Counted from the stretch's first letter, positions 1-8,863 are shown. The stretch: DNA of 64,000 bases from Aminipila sp032051575 (GCF_032051575.1 NZ_DAMBYD010000003.1:323561-387560), one strand, 5' to 3'. Notes: generated by a model not told the origin, from the letters alone. A program made the numbers and translations.

Positions 1-556
1 TACACTCCTGTAAAGTTGTTCCAAGGGGAACATGAAGCATAATTGGCTGTGCCACCTCTCCCACTACTGAAAGGTACTTATCTGTAACTGGATTTCCCTT
101 TAATGCCTGGTATACATTTAACATAGTACCCACGTTGCTGACTACCGCACCTACGTCCAGCGGCAATCCCCTTTCTGGTACACTGCGCCCTGTAACCAAT
201 TGCACTAAGGTCTGCTCATCACCTGCCGGATAAAACGAGTTCATCATCACCAATTTAAACGAGGAGCTGGTTTCATTTATAGCCTTTTGTAATGCTTGTA
301 TTTCCTTTTGATACTTACTCTTTAAAGCTATTACTTTGTGCTCTGCTCCTAAATGCTCAGCTACAATTTGCGCTGCCTCTAAAATTTCATTTGGAAATGT
401 TCTCATTAAATATTTATCCGTTTCAATTAAAGGCTCGCACTCTGCTGCATTTATTATAAATACTTGGGCTTTTGCAGAAATCTTTACATGGGTAGGAAAC
501 CCTGCACCGCCTGCACCAACTATTCCAGCATCTTTTACTGTCTCTATCAGGTTCAT
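1..556 (-). CDS. RnfC/PduS-like electron-transfer protein, N-terminal part (cut by window edge)
   Basis: Translation of the complement gives about 185 residues opening MNLIETVKDAG, followed by a glycine-rich GAGGAGFPTH loop. That loop is the flavin/NADH-binding start of RnfC, PduS and the Complex I 51-kDa subunit. The SLBB and 4Fe-4S regions would lie left of the window. In microcompartment operons this family is thought to oxidise NADH or reduce cobalamin inside or at the shell. A GAGGTGA ribosome site overlaps the first of two ATGs, so the second (556) is preferred. It is the last visible gene of the eut operon, about 30 bp after eutN. Family is clear; the exact substrate is inferred. Confidence 0.85.
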   Translation of the reverse strand, partial: MNLIETVKDAGIVGAGGAGFPTHVKISAKAQVFIINAAECEPLIETDKYLMRTFPNEILEAAQIVAEHLGAEHKVIALKSKYQKEIQALQKAINETSSSFKLVMMNSFYPAGDEQTLVQLVTGRSVPERGLPLDVGAVVSNVGTMLNVYQALKGNPVTDKYLSVVGEVAQPIMLHVPLGTTLQEC

Positions 557-586
557 CATCTCACCTCGTTACACGTCCTCTACCTT

Positions 587-868
587 TTAAAGTACATTTT
601 CATTGATTTCCTTATCATCTACAATTCCTACAATTGTAGCATCAACCGGTATTGCTGCATCCCCGACTGCGCTTCGTGCTGAGCTTCCTGAGACGTACAA
701 AACAATTTCACCAACTCCCGCTCCAATAATGTCTGCAGCAACAATTGGACTAAAGGAATTTTTTTCATCTAAAACATCAATTGGCTTAAGAATCATCAGT
801 TTTATTCCTGACAAACTTTCTTCTTTTCTAGTTGCCCAAATGTTTCCAATAACCTTTGCTACCTTCAT
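587..868 (-). CDS. eutN: EutN/CcmL-type microcompartment vertex protein
   Basis: About 93 residues beginning MKVAKVIGNIWATRK, the usual start of EutN/CcmL/PduN pentamers that close the vertices of the shell. The middle has the family pattern of a glycine-rich stretch (ADIIGAGVGEIVLYVSGSSA) and ends with VDATIVGIVD. An upstream in-frame ATG (889) exists, but AGAGGA lies correctly spaced before the ATG at 868, and the family starts there. It sits between the TIGR02536-type gene and the RnfC-like gene. Its role is to cap the icosahedral shell built by EutS, EutM, EutL and EutK. Confidence 0.93.
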   Translation of the reverse strand: MKVAKVIGNIWATRKEESLSGIKLMILKPIDVLDEKNSFSPIVAADIIGAGVGEIVLYVSGSSARSAVGDAAIPVDATIVGIVDDKEINENVL

Positions 869-925
869 ATAAGTGATCCTCTCTTTCACACAGCACTGCG
901 CTCTCGGTTTTTTTATTTTTTATAT

Positions 926-1678
926 TCATCTAATTGCAAATGAAATGCCTCTTTGCTCTGCATACTCGCGAGCCAAATCGGTAATAATTGTTTTTTCCGT
1001 TACATAAATTAGCTCTGTATTTTGCTCACAAATGTTATGTATATCACGTTCTGTAATAACCCTCTTCGTCAATGATATGGCTTCTTTTTTACTAGCTTCA
1101 ACAGCAATATCTGACTGCTTTTCTTCTATGGGGCAACTGTTTTTCTTCTCCAATGGACCTTCGTGATTCAGGATAACTTGCTCCAATTGCTCTAAGCTGC
1201 AAAAGCAAATCCCTGCATTTTTCAACAGTTCTATTTTCTGTATCATCATCCCGTAATAAAGTTTAGGCGCTGTTTCCCTATATTGGAACACCTCTACTTC
1301 CTCACTCGGAACAAATATTCTCTTGCCTAATAAAACTGCTTTGATCGCCAGTTCTGTAAACGGTGTATCTGCAATACCCTCTGCAATTTTCCCCAATGAT
1401 TTAATGCTTAGATACCGCATCACAACCACATCAAATTGCTGCATATCACACTGATATTCATTTGTTAAGGCACACGTAATATCAAACTTGTGGGAAAGCC
1501 TCTGATTTTCCCATAGGTCATGGCAAGCTGTACCATGATCCTCAGAAAGAATTAGTAACTTAGGTTTTTGACTTATTTCCTCATATGGTGGCAGCTGTAT
1601 TTCTGGATGATTTTCCATGACAGAAATTTTTTCTGCAACTTTTACTGCAATTTGACTTACTAATTCATTGAAATCCAT
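926..1678 (-). CDS. Firmicute eut-operon protein of the TIGR02536 type
   Basis: 250 residues. The N-terminal helix (DFNELVSQIAVKVAEKI) resembles a shell-targeting peptide. A central flavoprotein-like segment follows (about 40-150: KLLILSEDHGT, FDVVVMRYLS). The C-terminus (about 205-250) contains VITERDI...TIITDLAREY...RGISF. The family is known from Firmicute ethanolamine operons that lack eutJ; no biochemical role is established. The C-terminal block closely matches the N-terminus of EutT in this operon, suggesting a shared interaction module. It is preceded by pduL (32 bp gap) and followed by eutN. Identity as an operon-specific eut protein is good; function is unknown. Confidence 0.75.
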   Translation of the reverse strand: MDFNELVSQIAVKVAEKISVMENHPEIQLPPYEEISQKPKLLILSEDHGTACHDLWENQRLSHKFDITCALTNEYQCDMQQFDVVVMRYLSIKSLGKIAEGIADTPFTELAIKAVLLGKRIFVPSEEVEVFQYRETAPKLYYGMMIQKIELLKNAGICFCSLEQLEQVILNHEGPLEKKNSCPIEEKQSDIAVEASKKEAISLTKRVITERDIHNICEQNTELIYVTEKTIITDLAREYAEQRGISFAIR

Positions 1679-1710
1679 CTTCTCCCCTCCTCTCTAACTT
1701 GCTTTGCAAT

Positions 1711-2331
1711 TCATTTCACCCTGCTATCTATAATTCGTCCTAAGGTAAATCCCTCGCATGCTGCCGCATTTGCCTCATCAGTATCAATGTGGGCTTTGTA
1801 GCTGGATGCTTCATCTACACGAACAATAACATCTTGCAAGATAACAGGCCTCTCTGTAATGATTTCTAAGCGTACTCTCTGCTTATCAACTAACTTCAAT
1901 CTGTCAGCCATCTCTGGTGGTACATGAATGTGTGCTTTGGCAATGATAGCTCCCTCTGAAAGAGCTACCACACCATTTGGGCCTTTTAATACAAAAGCCC
2001 CCGACTCATTTAACTGTCCAGACAACCTGATTGGAGCAGTCATTCCAAGCATCATGCAATCACTCCGAGACAGCTCTATCTGTGTTTTAACTCTGGTAGG
2101 TCCTAGAATAGAAATTTTCTTTTCGCCCTTAGGTCCTACCAGCGTTATCTTCTCTTCTGCCAAGTATTGACCTGGTTGTGATAATGCTCTTTTACCCGTT
2201 AGTTTATAACCGACCCCAAACAGCTGCTCTAAATCAGTTTGGCTAAGGTGCACATGTCTGGCAGAAGTTTCTACTTGTACCAATCCGTTTGCCTGAATGG
2301 CATCTTTCATTGCCTGAACCAGATTTTCCAT
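1711..2331 (-). CDS. pduL: PduL-type phosphate propanoyl/acetyltransferase
   Basis: 206 residues, the standard length for PduL. It carries the two zinc-binding blocks of the family: SARHVHLS near residue 25 and AHIHVP near 135, with the second PduL domain between and after. It converts acetyl-CoA to acetyl-phosphate, recycling CoA inside the compartment and allowing ATP formation by acetate kinase; in ethanolamine operons it takes the EutD role. The N-terminal helix (MENLVQAMKDAIQANG) is a plausible encapsulation peptide. It lies 14 bp after eutT. Confidence 0.93.
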   Translation of the reverse strand: MENLVQAMKDAIQANGLVQVETSARHVHLSQTDLEQLFGVGYKLTGKRALSQPGQYLAEEKITLVGPKGEKKISILGPTRVKTQIELSRSDCMMLGMTAPIRLSGQLNESGAFVLKGPNGVVALSEGAIIAKAHIHVPPEMADRLKLVDKQRVRLEIITERPVILQDVIVRVDEASSYKAHIDTDEANAAACEGFTLGRIIDSRVK

Positions 2332-2345
2332 TGCTCAATCTCCTT

Positions 2346-3134
2346 CTATTGATATTCTCCTGCCAGCCATTTGCACATCAAGACATGCAGAGCACTGGAT
2401 AGTCGATTTAATTCTTCTATTATGTCAATTCTACTGCATTTTCCGTTTTGACAAAAAGCCGTCGCTGCAGATACTTCTACCTCACGGATAGCAGCACGGA
2501 GCTGATTCAGCATAGCGTACTGTGTACCCATAGTATAGTTAGGCATAACCATCTGCTTAATTCCAAAGAACTTCATCGGATCGTGAGAACGATCACGCAA
2601 CTCGCTATGAGTAAGCCCTATTATTAAACCATTTTCCAATACTTCATCCAAAACTTCGCATTTCATAATATTTTGTAGTGTTAATAATACACTATTTAAA
2701 TCTGCAATTAATTTATTGGATGTACCTGCATCTGACATCAATGCCTGATCCAGAATAATCATCGTTTGAATGGAATCTAACTTCCCTCGAAACAATATCC
2801 TTGGATGATTTTTGGCTACCAGAAAGTTTCCATGAAGTTGACACATATGCTCTGGTTTTTTCATATAAAACGCACCTGTTTCAAAATCCACATAAGTGGG
2901 TTTCCAAGCTTGTGCTGTCTCTGAATCGCAAGTTACTGTTACCTCAGACGATTCACTGTTCTTCACCACTGATGGCTCTGGCTGCACAGGGGGTTCTTTT
3001 AAGATTTTTATTTTACGTTGCTGTAAATATTCACGAGCTGCAGGTGATAAAATTGTTTCCTTCGGTATACAAAAGTACTCCGGTTGATTGTTTCTAAGCT
3101 CATCCCGCAATATAGCTTCTGTTATGACTTTCAA
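2346..3134 (-). CDS. eutT: EutT corrinoid adenosyltransferase, probable TTG start
   Basis: About 262 residues. The N-terminus reads MKVITEAILRDELR, the normal opening of EutT, and later segments (KPEHMCQLHGNF, KNHPRILFRGKLD, IREVE) are family features. It makes adenosylcobalamin for ethanolamine ammonia-lyase. A GTG at 3143 could also start translation, but it lies inside the GGGAGGTGA ribosome site. The TTG at 3134 has that site about 6 nt upstream and gives the family N-terminus, so it is preferred. The zinc/iron cysteine cluster seen in enterobacterial EutT (CCxxC) is not present here; a CxxH pair is. It lies between eutM and pduL. Confidence 0.88.
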   Translation of the reverse strand: MKVITEAILRDELRNNQPEYFCIPKETILSPAAREYLQQRKIKILKEPPVQPEPSVVKNSESSEVTVTCDSETAQAWKPTYVDFETGAFYMKKPEHMCQLHGNFLVAKNHPRILFRGKLDSIQTMIILDQALMSDAGTSNKLIADLNSVLLTLQNIMKCEVLDEVLENGLIIGLTHSELRDRSHDPMKFFGIKQMVMPNYTMGTQYAMLNQLRAAIREVEVSAATAFCQNGKCSRIDIIEELNRLSSALHVLMCKWLAGEYQ

Positions 3135-3169
3135 CGCGTTCACCTCCCACCTCTTGTTTTACATAATAA

Positions 3170-3454
3170 TTATTTCTGTAAAACAGGAAGTATAAATTCC
3201 ACCTCTTCATGTGGTCTTGGGATTACATGTACGGAGATTAATTCTCCAACACGTTCTGCTGCTGCTGCTCCTGCATCTGTTGCAGCTTTCACAGCACCTA
3301 CATCACCTTTTACCATTACTGTGACCAAACCACCGCCTACGTGCTCTTTGCCAATTAAAGTTACATTTGCCGCCTTTACCATTGCATCTGCCGCTTCTAT
3401 AGAACCTACAAGTCCTTTCGTTTCAATCATTCCTAATGCTTGAACTGCTGTCAT
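3170..3454 (-). CDS. eutM: BMC-domain hexameric shell protein, second EutM copy
   Basis: 94 residues, a single BMC domain. It opens MTAVQALGMIETKGLVGSI and ends with RPHEEVEFILPVLQK. It forms the hexagonal facets of the ethanolamine compartment. It is 15 bp downstream of another gene that differs at only about seven residues (start, K/R near 49, I/L near 73, and the tail), so the two are a recent tandem duplication. The tail difference (EF versus EN, extra Q) is the part facing pore edges or partner hexamers. Both copies have intact frames and ribosome sites. Confidence 0.93.
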   Translation of the reverse strand: MTAVQALGMIETKGLVGSIEAADAMVKAANVTLIGKEHVGGGLVTVMVKGDVGAVKAATDAGAAAAERVGELISVHVIPRPHEEVEFILPVLQK

Positions 3455-3467
3455 TTTCCATTCCTCC

Positions 3468-3749
3468 TTATTTCAATACTGGAAGTATATTTTCTACTTC
3501 TTCATGTGGTCTTGGGATTACATGTACGGATAACAATTCTCCGACACGTTCTGCTGCTGCTGCTCCTGCATCTGTTGCTGCTTTTACTGCCCCTACATCG
3601 CCTCTTACCATCACTGTAACTAATCCACCACCTACATGTTCTTTACCAATTAAAGTTACATTTGCTGCCTTTACCATTGCATCTGCTGCTTCTATAGAGC
3701 CCACAAGCCCTTTTGTCTCAATCATGCCTAATGCCTGCATTGCTAACAT
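3468..3749 (-). CDS. eutM: BMC-domain hexameric shell protein, first EutM copy
   Basis: 93 residues, a single BMC domain (MLAMQALGMIETKGLVGSI...HVIPRPHEEVENILPVLK). It follows eutE by 20 bp and precedes its near-identical twin. The conserved KGLVGSIEAADAMVKAANV and GDVGAVKAATDAG blocks form the pore and the hexamer interface. Which copy is the major facet protein cannot be told from sequence. A duplicated EutM/PduA-type gene allows mixed hexamers or dosage, which is an inference. Confidence 0.93.
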   Translation of the reverse strand: MLAMQALGMIETKGLVGSIEAADAMVKAANVTLIGKEHVGGGLVTVMVRGDVGAVKAATDAGAAAAERVGELLSVHVIPRPHEEVENILPVLK

Positions 3750-3769
3750 CTCAAATCCTCCTCACAACT

Positions 3770-5242
3770 TCATATTGCTTCAAGCTGGTTGATGATGCGG
3801 CGTACCACTTCATCTATCTGCTTTGCATCTAAATTAACTGCTTCTGGTTTTAATTCAATTTCTCCAGCTTCTCTTCGAATTTCTTCCAAGCTTTTCTTTC
3901 CTACAGCTACGTATCGAAGATTGTAAAGCTGTTCTGGTCCCACATTTTCACTGGTAGCACTTCCACCTACGGCACCACAGCCGAGTGTTAATGCTGGCAT
4001 TAATCCTGTAGAAGCTCCAATGCCGCCCAAAGCCCCTGGACTATTTACAACAAATCTGGATACTGGAACCCTATGTGCAAAATAGTCAACGATCTCTTGA
4101 TTTTCCGTGTGAATAATAAACGTGTGCCCTGCACCTTCATAGTACAAAACCTCACAACAACGTTCACAAACCTTCCTGTAATCAGGGGCGGTATAAAAGC
4201 CTAGAATAGGTGCTAATTTTTCATTAGAATAAGGATGCCCCCTGCCAACTCCAGTTTCTTCCGCTACCAGAACTCTTATATCCTTTGGCACAGATAAACC
4301 TGCTAATTCTGCAATTACCTGTACGCTTTTCCCTACGATCATAGGATTCATGGTTCCATTGGAGCGTAAGATGAAGTTGCCGAGCTGTTCTCTCTCCTGT
4401 TCATTTAAAAAGTAAGCTCCCTGTTTTTTCATTTCATTCTGAACGGCTTCTTTCATGTCATCATCACAAATTACCGACTGTTCCGATGCACATATAGTGC
4501 CGTTATCAAAAGTTTTCGAGTCCATGATACATTTTACTGCCTTATGTATATCAGCGCTTCGCTCAATATATGCCGGACCATTACCTGGTCCCACACCTAT
4601 TGCCGGTGTTCCTGATGAGTATGCAGCTCTTACCATGGCTGAACCACCTGTTGCTAAAATTAATGAAGTATCTGGATGGCTCATAAGCACATCTGTGGAC
4701 TGAATCGTAGGAAGCGAAATGCACGATACCAAATCTTCATGTCCACCAGCCTCTACTATAGCCTGCCTGATTACCTTCACCGTTTCTAAAATGCACTTTA
4801 ACGCATTAGGATGGGGTGAAAATACAATTGCATTTCCTGCTTTAATAGCAATCTCTGCTTTGTAAAATACAGTGGATGTAGGATTAGTGGAAGGAATCAG
4901 TCCGGCTATTACGCCTACTGGTACGGCTACTGCATAAGTTCCCGCAGCTTCATCTCTCTTAATTACTCCTACAGTCTTCATGTCCTTGATTCTTTCATAG
5001 ACACCCTTGCTTCCAAAAATATTTTTTATTACCTTGTCTGAAGCTATGCCAAAGCCAGTTTCATCATGTGCCAGCTGCCCAAGTCTTTTTGCATTTCTCA
5101 CACCAGCATCTGCAATAGATTTTACAATCTGATCCACTTGAGCCTGTGTTTTTTCTGCTAATTCTTTTTGTGCTGTCTTTGCATGCTCTACCAGCTCACG
5201 CACTTCCTGTACAGACAGTAAATCCTTATCATATAACAGCAT
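3770..5242 (-). CDS. eutE: EutE CoA-acylating acetaldehyde dehydrogenase
   Basis: 490 residues. The NAD-binding aldehyde dehydrogenase fold is clear (GLIPSTNPTSTVFYKAEI, PAIGVGPGNGPAYIERSAD) with the catalytic cysteine in FDNGTICASEQSVI near residue 250. It converts acetaldehyde, NAD+ and CoA to acetyl-CoA and NADH. The last ~20 residues (LDAKQIDEVVRRIINQLEAI) form an amphipathic helix of the encapsulation-peptide type; enzymes of this family usually carry theirs at either end. The start ATG abuts the stop of the upstream EutK-like gene with no gap, implying translational coupling. Confidence 0.95.
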   Translation of the reverse strand: MLLYDKDLLSVQEVRELVEHAKTAQKELAEKTQAQVDQIVKSIADAGVRNAKRLGQLAHDETGFGIASDKVIKNIFGSKGVYERIKDMKTVGVIKRDEAAGTYAVAVPVGVIAGLIPSTNPTSTVFYKAEIAIKAGNAIVFSPHPNALKCILETVKVIRQAIVEAGGHEDLVSCISLPTIQSTDVLMSHPDTSLILATGGSAMVRAAYSSGTPAIGVGPGNGPAYIERSADIHKAVKCIMDSKTFDNGTICASEQSVICDDDMKEAVQNEMKKQGAYFLNEQEREQLGNFILRSNGTMNPMIVGKSVQVIAELAGLSVPKDIRVLVAEETGVGRGHPYSNEKLAPILGFYTAPDYRKVCERCCEVLYYEGAGHTFIIHTENQEIVDYFAHRVPVSRFVVNSPGALGGIGASTGLMPALTLGCGAVGGSATSENVGPEQLYNLRYVAVGKKSLEEIRREAGEIELKPEAVNLDAKQIDEVVRRIINQLEAI

Positions 5243-5845
5243 TTACTTATCTCCTCCTTCATTAAATTTACAAATAGCCTCAATAAGCAGTCCCTTCTTT
5301 GCAAACTTAATTTCATTTTTTGTTATACTCTCCAAATGCAGAGAACGTGCAATCTGCCGTAACTCCTCTACAGTTCTCTGTTCCAGTTCTTCTTTACTGA
5401 ATACAGATTTGAACGCTTCTTGTTTTATTTTTCTTATATCCTGTATGTCTTTTGGTTCTTCAAGTTCTTCAAGTCCGTCAAGTTCTTCAAGTCCGTCAGG
5501 TTCTTTTGGTTCTTCAACTTCCTTAAGTACATCATTTTTTTCGGTATTATCTGCTTCGTATGATTTCTGTTTTTCAAGTTTTACATTTGTCATATGAAAC
5601 ACATCTTTTGCTGGCCTTGGAATGACATGTACTGAAACTACATTTCCCACACGTCCTGCAGCAGCAGCAGAGGCATCCATTGCCGCCTTTACGGCTCCTA
5701 CATCTCCAACTACCATCACCGTTACCAATCCGCCTTGAACCTTTGTTACGCTATGAAGAGCTACATTAGCCGCTTTAAGAGCACTATCCAATGCTTCAAC
5801 TGCACTTAAATAGCCATAAACCTCTATCATTCCTAACGCTTCCAT
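5243..5845 (-). CDS. eutK: EutK-like BMC shell protein with acidic linker and C-terminal SAP/Rho-N-like helices
   Basis: 200 residues. Residues 1-90 are a BMC domain (MEALGMIEVYGYLSAVEALD...VVSVHVIPRPAKDVF). Residues ~100-145 are an acidic, repetitive linker rich in E, L, D, G and P. Residues ~150-198 (TVEELRQIARSLHLESI... KKGLLIEAICKFN) look like a SAP/Rho-N helical module of the kind that binds nucleic acid or protein. Enterobacterial EutK also joins a BMC domain to a helix-turn-helix tail, so the architecture is analogous though the tail differs. Function of the tail is unknown. It is followed directly by eutE and preceded by eutL. Confidence 0.8.
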   Translation of the reverse strand: MEALGMIEVYGYLSAVEALDSALKAANVALHSVTKVQGGLVTVMVVGDVGAVKAAMDASAAAAGRVGNVVSVHVIPRPAKDVFHMTNVKLEKQKSYEADNTEKNDVLKEVEEPKEPDGLEELDGLEELEEPKDIQDIRKIKQEAFKSVFSKEELEQRTVEELRQIARSLHLESITKNEIKFAKKGLLIEAICKFNEGGDK

Positions 5846-5864
5846 ATTTTACACCCTTCCACTT

Positions 5865-6515
5865 TTATGCAATTGGATTATCTGCAACAAATTCTACAGC
5901 AGTAGCAAATGCTTCACATGCCGCCTTACAAGCAGACTGGCTTCCTGTTAATAATGCTCCGCCAAAGTTTGTTTCTGAAGGTGGAGCATACAGCACACAC
6001 ATAGCTACATCTGCAGCCTTCATAGCTGCATCAATACCATACATGGCTTCCAACGGTGGAGCAATCAGATATGCTATTGCTTCTCCTTCTTGGATACCTG
6101 CTCCTTCTGACAAATATGAGCCTGTTCTTGAAATGCAGTGTGCATAATACACAATACTATCATCCTCATTAGCCGAAACAAAGTGGGCTGAGTTCTCGAT
6201 AAAATCTACACATGCCTTTAATCCACTCTTAATTTCTGCTGGATTTGGTCCTGCTAAGATGCCAATAATTTCACCTGCAAGCTTTGTATTTGCGTTTGCC
6301 GCACCACCATAGAAACTTTTTGCGTATACTACTTTTACATCTGCAGCCTTTGTGGCTTCGTCCAAAGCCGTATAAGTTACATCATCGCAGTCTACAGTAA
6401 TTAACCCTAAAGATCTCTGATCTGGTGTTAAGTTTAACTGAGCTGCTAATTCACTGTTTACATTTGGAATAACTTTTGTTGCTAATACAGTCGACTTAAT
6501 GGGATCTCTCTTCAT
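5865..6515 (-). CDS. eutL: EutL trimeric tandem-BMC shell protein
   Basis: 216 residues, the usual length of EutL. It opens MKRDPIKSTVLATKVIPNV and has two circularly permuted BMC repeats (around LGLITVDCDDVTYTALDEAT and YGIDAAMKAADVAMC). EutL trimers have a gated central pore thought to pass large cofactors or substrates across the shell. It sits 18 bp after eutC and 19 bp before the EutK-like gene. All family features appear intact. Confidence 0.95.
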   Translation of the reverse strand: MKRDPIKSTVLATKVIPNVNSELAAQLNLTPDQRSLGLITVDCDDVTYTALDEATKAADVKVVYAKSFYGGAANANTKLAGEIIGILAGPNPAEIKSGLKACVDFIENSAHFVSANEDDSIVYYAHCISRTGSYLSEGAGIQEGEAIAYLIAPPLEAMYGIDAAMKAADVAMCVLYAPPSETNFGGALLTGSQSACKAACEAFATAVEFVADNPIA

Positions 6516-6533
6516 TTTTTACATCCTCCCTAA

Positions 6534-7418
6534 TTACAATTTCAAATTTGTTCCGCTTGCTTTTTTCTCAAGCATAATTTTGATAATATCTGCAATGTGT
6601 GCTCCAGCTTCAACTGGCATTGTCCCCGCTCTATGAATATTAGAAAGTACGGTTCTTCTAGCTTCCGGCATTCCCACAGTTGCTTTGTAAGCAATATAGG
6701 CACTCATGGACTCTGCTGTAATAAGTCCTGGTCTTTCTCCAATTAAGGTGCAGGTCACTTCAGCCCCAGTCAGTTCTGAAATCTGATCCATTACCCCGAC
6801 CCTTCCATATTTTACAAAGAAAGGAGTTCCTGTATTAATTCCATGGCTTTGTAATCCTTGAATAATTGCAGGAAGTAAATCCCGAACATTAGCGGCAACG
6901 GATGCAGAGGAAAGGCCATCTGCTACATAAATCTGTACTGTGGGATTCTTCTTACACTTTTCTTTAATTATTTCAGCAGATTCTGATGAAAGCTTTCTTC
7001 CTAAGTCTGGTCTTGTCAAATATGTATCTTTGCAATCACACTGTGTAGTGACAGTAAATAGATCCATGCTCTCAACAAACTCAGCATCCACATCACTGAA
7101 AACAGCATCCTGTGCTGCTGAATGAGCTGCTCTAAATTGAAGCATTGGGTCCGTTTTATATCTGGCTCCAGCTTTGCCAATACCCAATCTACATGGAGCA
7201 TATTGTTTTAACTCATAGTACGCTTCACCGTTTTGCGGTTCCTTTACTAAATACTGCGTCTTAATGTCTACCTCCGTTACATCAGGAATGAATCCATCCT
7301 CCAATGTAATGTTTTCCTGAGCTGCCAAAACCTCTGAAGCCGGCTGGATATCTGAATCTGACAGCTTCATTTCCTTTATTACCTGCTCTATAATCTGTTT
7401 TAAATCTACTTGTTCCAT
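6534..7418 (-). CDS. eutC: Ethanolamine ammonia-lyase small subunit
   Basis: 294 residues. An N-terminal targeting-like helix (MEQVDLKQIIEQVIKEM) is followed by the EutC core (ARYKTDPMLQFRAAHSAAQD, LIGERPGLITAESMSAY, GTMPVEAGAHIADII). EutC pairs with EutB and helps bind adenosylcobalamin. The amphipathic N-terminal helix matches the known role of the EutC N-terminus in directing the lyase into the compartment. It lies 15 bp downstream of eutB, in the usual eutABC order. Confidence 0.95.
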   Translation of the reverse strand: MEQVDLKQIIEQVIKEMKLSDSDIQPASEVLAAQENITLEDGFIPDVTEVDIKTQYLVKEPQNGEAYYELKQYAPCRLGIGKAGARYKTDPMLQFRAAHSAAQDAVFSDVDAEFVESMDLFTVTTQCDCKDTYLTRPDLGRKLSSESAEIIKEKCKKNPTVQIYVADGLSSASVAANVRDLLPAIIQGLQSHGINTGTPFFVKYGRVGVMDQISELTGAEVTCTLIGERPGLITAESMSAYIAYKATVGMPEARRTVLSNIHRAGTMPVEAGAHIADIIKIMLEKKASGTNLKL

Positions 7419-7433
7419 TTTCTGACCTCCTTT

Positions 7434-8804
7434 CTATTTTCTCATGAATACAGAAGCATCTCCGGCAAGCGGCGTTAATTTTCCATTTTCCGAAAAGCCC
7501 ATTTTTTCAAGCCACATATCAAATTCTTTAATTGGCCTTAGTCCAAACACTTCTCTCAGCGCTGCAGCCTCATGATATCCTGTACACTGGTACATAAGCA
7601 TACAATCATCCCCCTGAGGTACTCCCATGATATAGTTACAGCCAGCTGCTGTTAATAAGGTAGCTAAATTTTCAATATCATTTTGGTCCGTCTTCATATG
7701 ATTTGTATAACAAGCATCGCATCCCATTGGAATGCCAGTCAATTTACCCATAAAATGATCTTCTAATCCGGCACGGGTTACCTGCTTTGAATCGTATAAA
7801 TACTCTGGGCCGATAAACCCAACAACCGTATTGACTAAGAAAGGATTATACTTCTTTGCAAATCCATAACAACGAGCCTCCATGGTTACCTGATCCCATC
7901 CATGATGTGCTTCAGAAGATAACTCAGACCCCTGTCCTGTTTCAAAATACATAACATTTGGTCCTGTTGAGGTTCCCTTCTTCAGCATCATGTCATGTCC
8001 CTCTTGCAGCATAGCTGCAGTAAGACCAAAGGCTTCATTGCCTTTTTGAGAACCAGCTATGGACTGAAACATCAAATCAATTGGTGCATTAAACTTATCT
8101 GCTGCCTCCGTCTGTGTTGTTACATGTGCTAAAACACAAATCTGTGTAGGTATTTCCCACTTATTCTTAAACTCATCAAAACTTTTTAAAACTCTGGCGA
8201 CACTTTCTACGGAATCATCCACTGGGTTTAAACCAATAACCGCATCCCCGCATCCTAAGCTCAAACCCTCCATAACGGAGGCCATAATTCCCTTTGGATC
8301 ATCTGTAGTATGATTTGGCTGTAAACGAGATGAAAATGTTCCGGGAAGTCCGATTGTTGTATTACAGTGTGCAGATACACGCATCTTTTTTGCACAATAA
8401 ATTAGGTCTAAGTTGCTCATCAATTTGCACACAGCTGCAACAATCTCACTGGTAATTCCTCGGGAAGCCCTGCGGATCATAGATGAACTTGTTTTTTCAT
8501 CCAATAACCATTCTCGAAATTCAGCAACAGTCATATTCTTATAGTCGTTGTAAATGGACTCATTTACTGCATCCTGAATAATTCGCGTTACCTCATCCTC
8601 CTCATACGGAACCGCTGGCGTGTTTCTTATTTCTGCCAATGTTATGTGTGATAATACTACTTTTGCCGCAACTCTTTCTTCCGCAGATTCTGCTGCGATT
8701 CCGGCAAGTCTGTCCCCTGATTTTTCTTCGTTTGCTTTGGCCATTACTTCCCTGAGTGATTTAAACTCATAGTTATGTCCAAATAGCTTTGTTCTTAGTA
8801 TCAT
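7434..8804 (-). CDS. eutB: Ethanolamine ammonia-lyase large subunit
   Basis: 456 residues, the family length. The TIM-barrel catalytic subunit shows conserved blocks such as FSSRLQPNHTTDDPKG, IGLNPVDDS, MYFETGQGSELSSEAHHG, VNTVVGFIGPEYL and GIPMGCDACYTNH. It converts ethanolamine to acetaldehyde and ammonia by an adenosylcobalamin radical mechanism. Start codon is the ATG of MILRTKLFGHNYEFKSL, as usual for the family. It is 59 bp after eutA. Confidence 0.96.
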   Translation of the reverse strand: MILRTKLFGHNYEFKSLREVMAKANEEKSGDRLAGIAAESAEERVAAKVVLSHITLAEIRNTPAVPYEEDEVTRIIQDAVNESIYNDYKNMTVAEFREWLLDEKTSSSMIRRASRGITSEIVAAVCKLMSNLDLIYCAKKMRVSAHCNTTIGLPGTFSSRLQPNHTTDDPKGIMASVMEGLSLGCGDAVIGLNPVDDSVESVARVLKSFDEFKNKWEIPTQICVLAHVTTQTEAADKFNAPIDLMFQSIAGSQKGNEAFGLTAAMLQEGHDMMLKKGTSTGPNVMYFETGQGSELSSEAHHGWDQVTMEARCYGFAKKYNPFLVNTVVGFIGPEYLYDSKQVTRAGLEDHFMGKLTGIPMGCDACYTNHMKTDQNDIENLATLLTAAGCNYIMGVPQGDDCMLMYQCTGYHEAAALREVFGLRPIKEFDMWLEKMGFSENGKLTPLAGDASVFMRK

Positions 8805-8863
8805 GCCTTTTTCACCTATTCTTTCCTTTCCTTTTATATTGATAACTCCTATTCAGAAGTAAT

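Noticed and set aside
5409..5597. Serine-rich open frame on the plus strand
   Set aside because: Complement of the acidic linker of the EutK-like gene; low complexity and no start signals.
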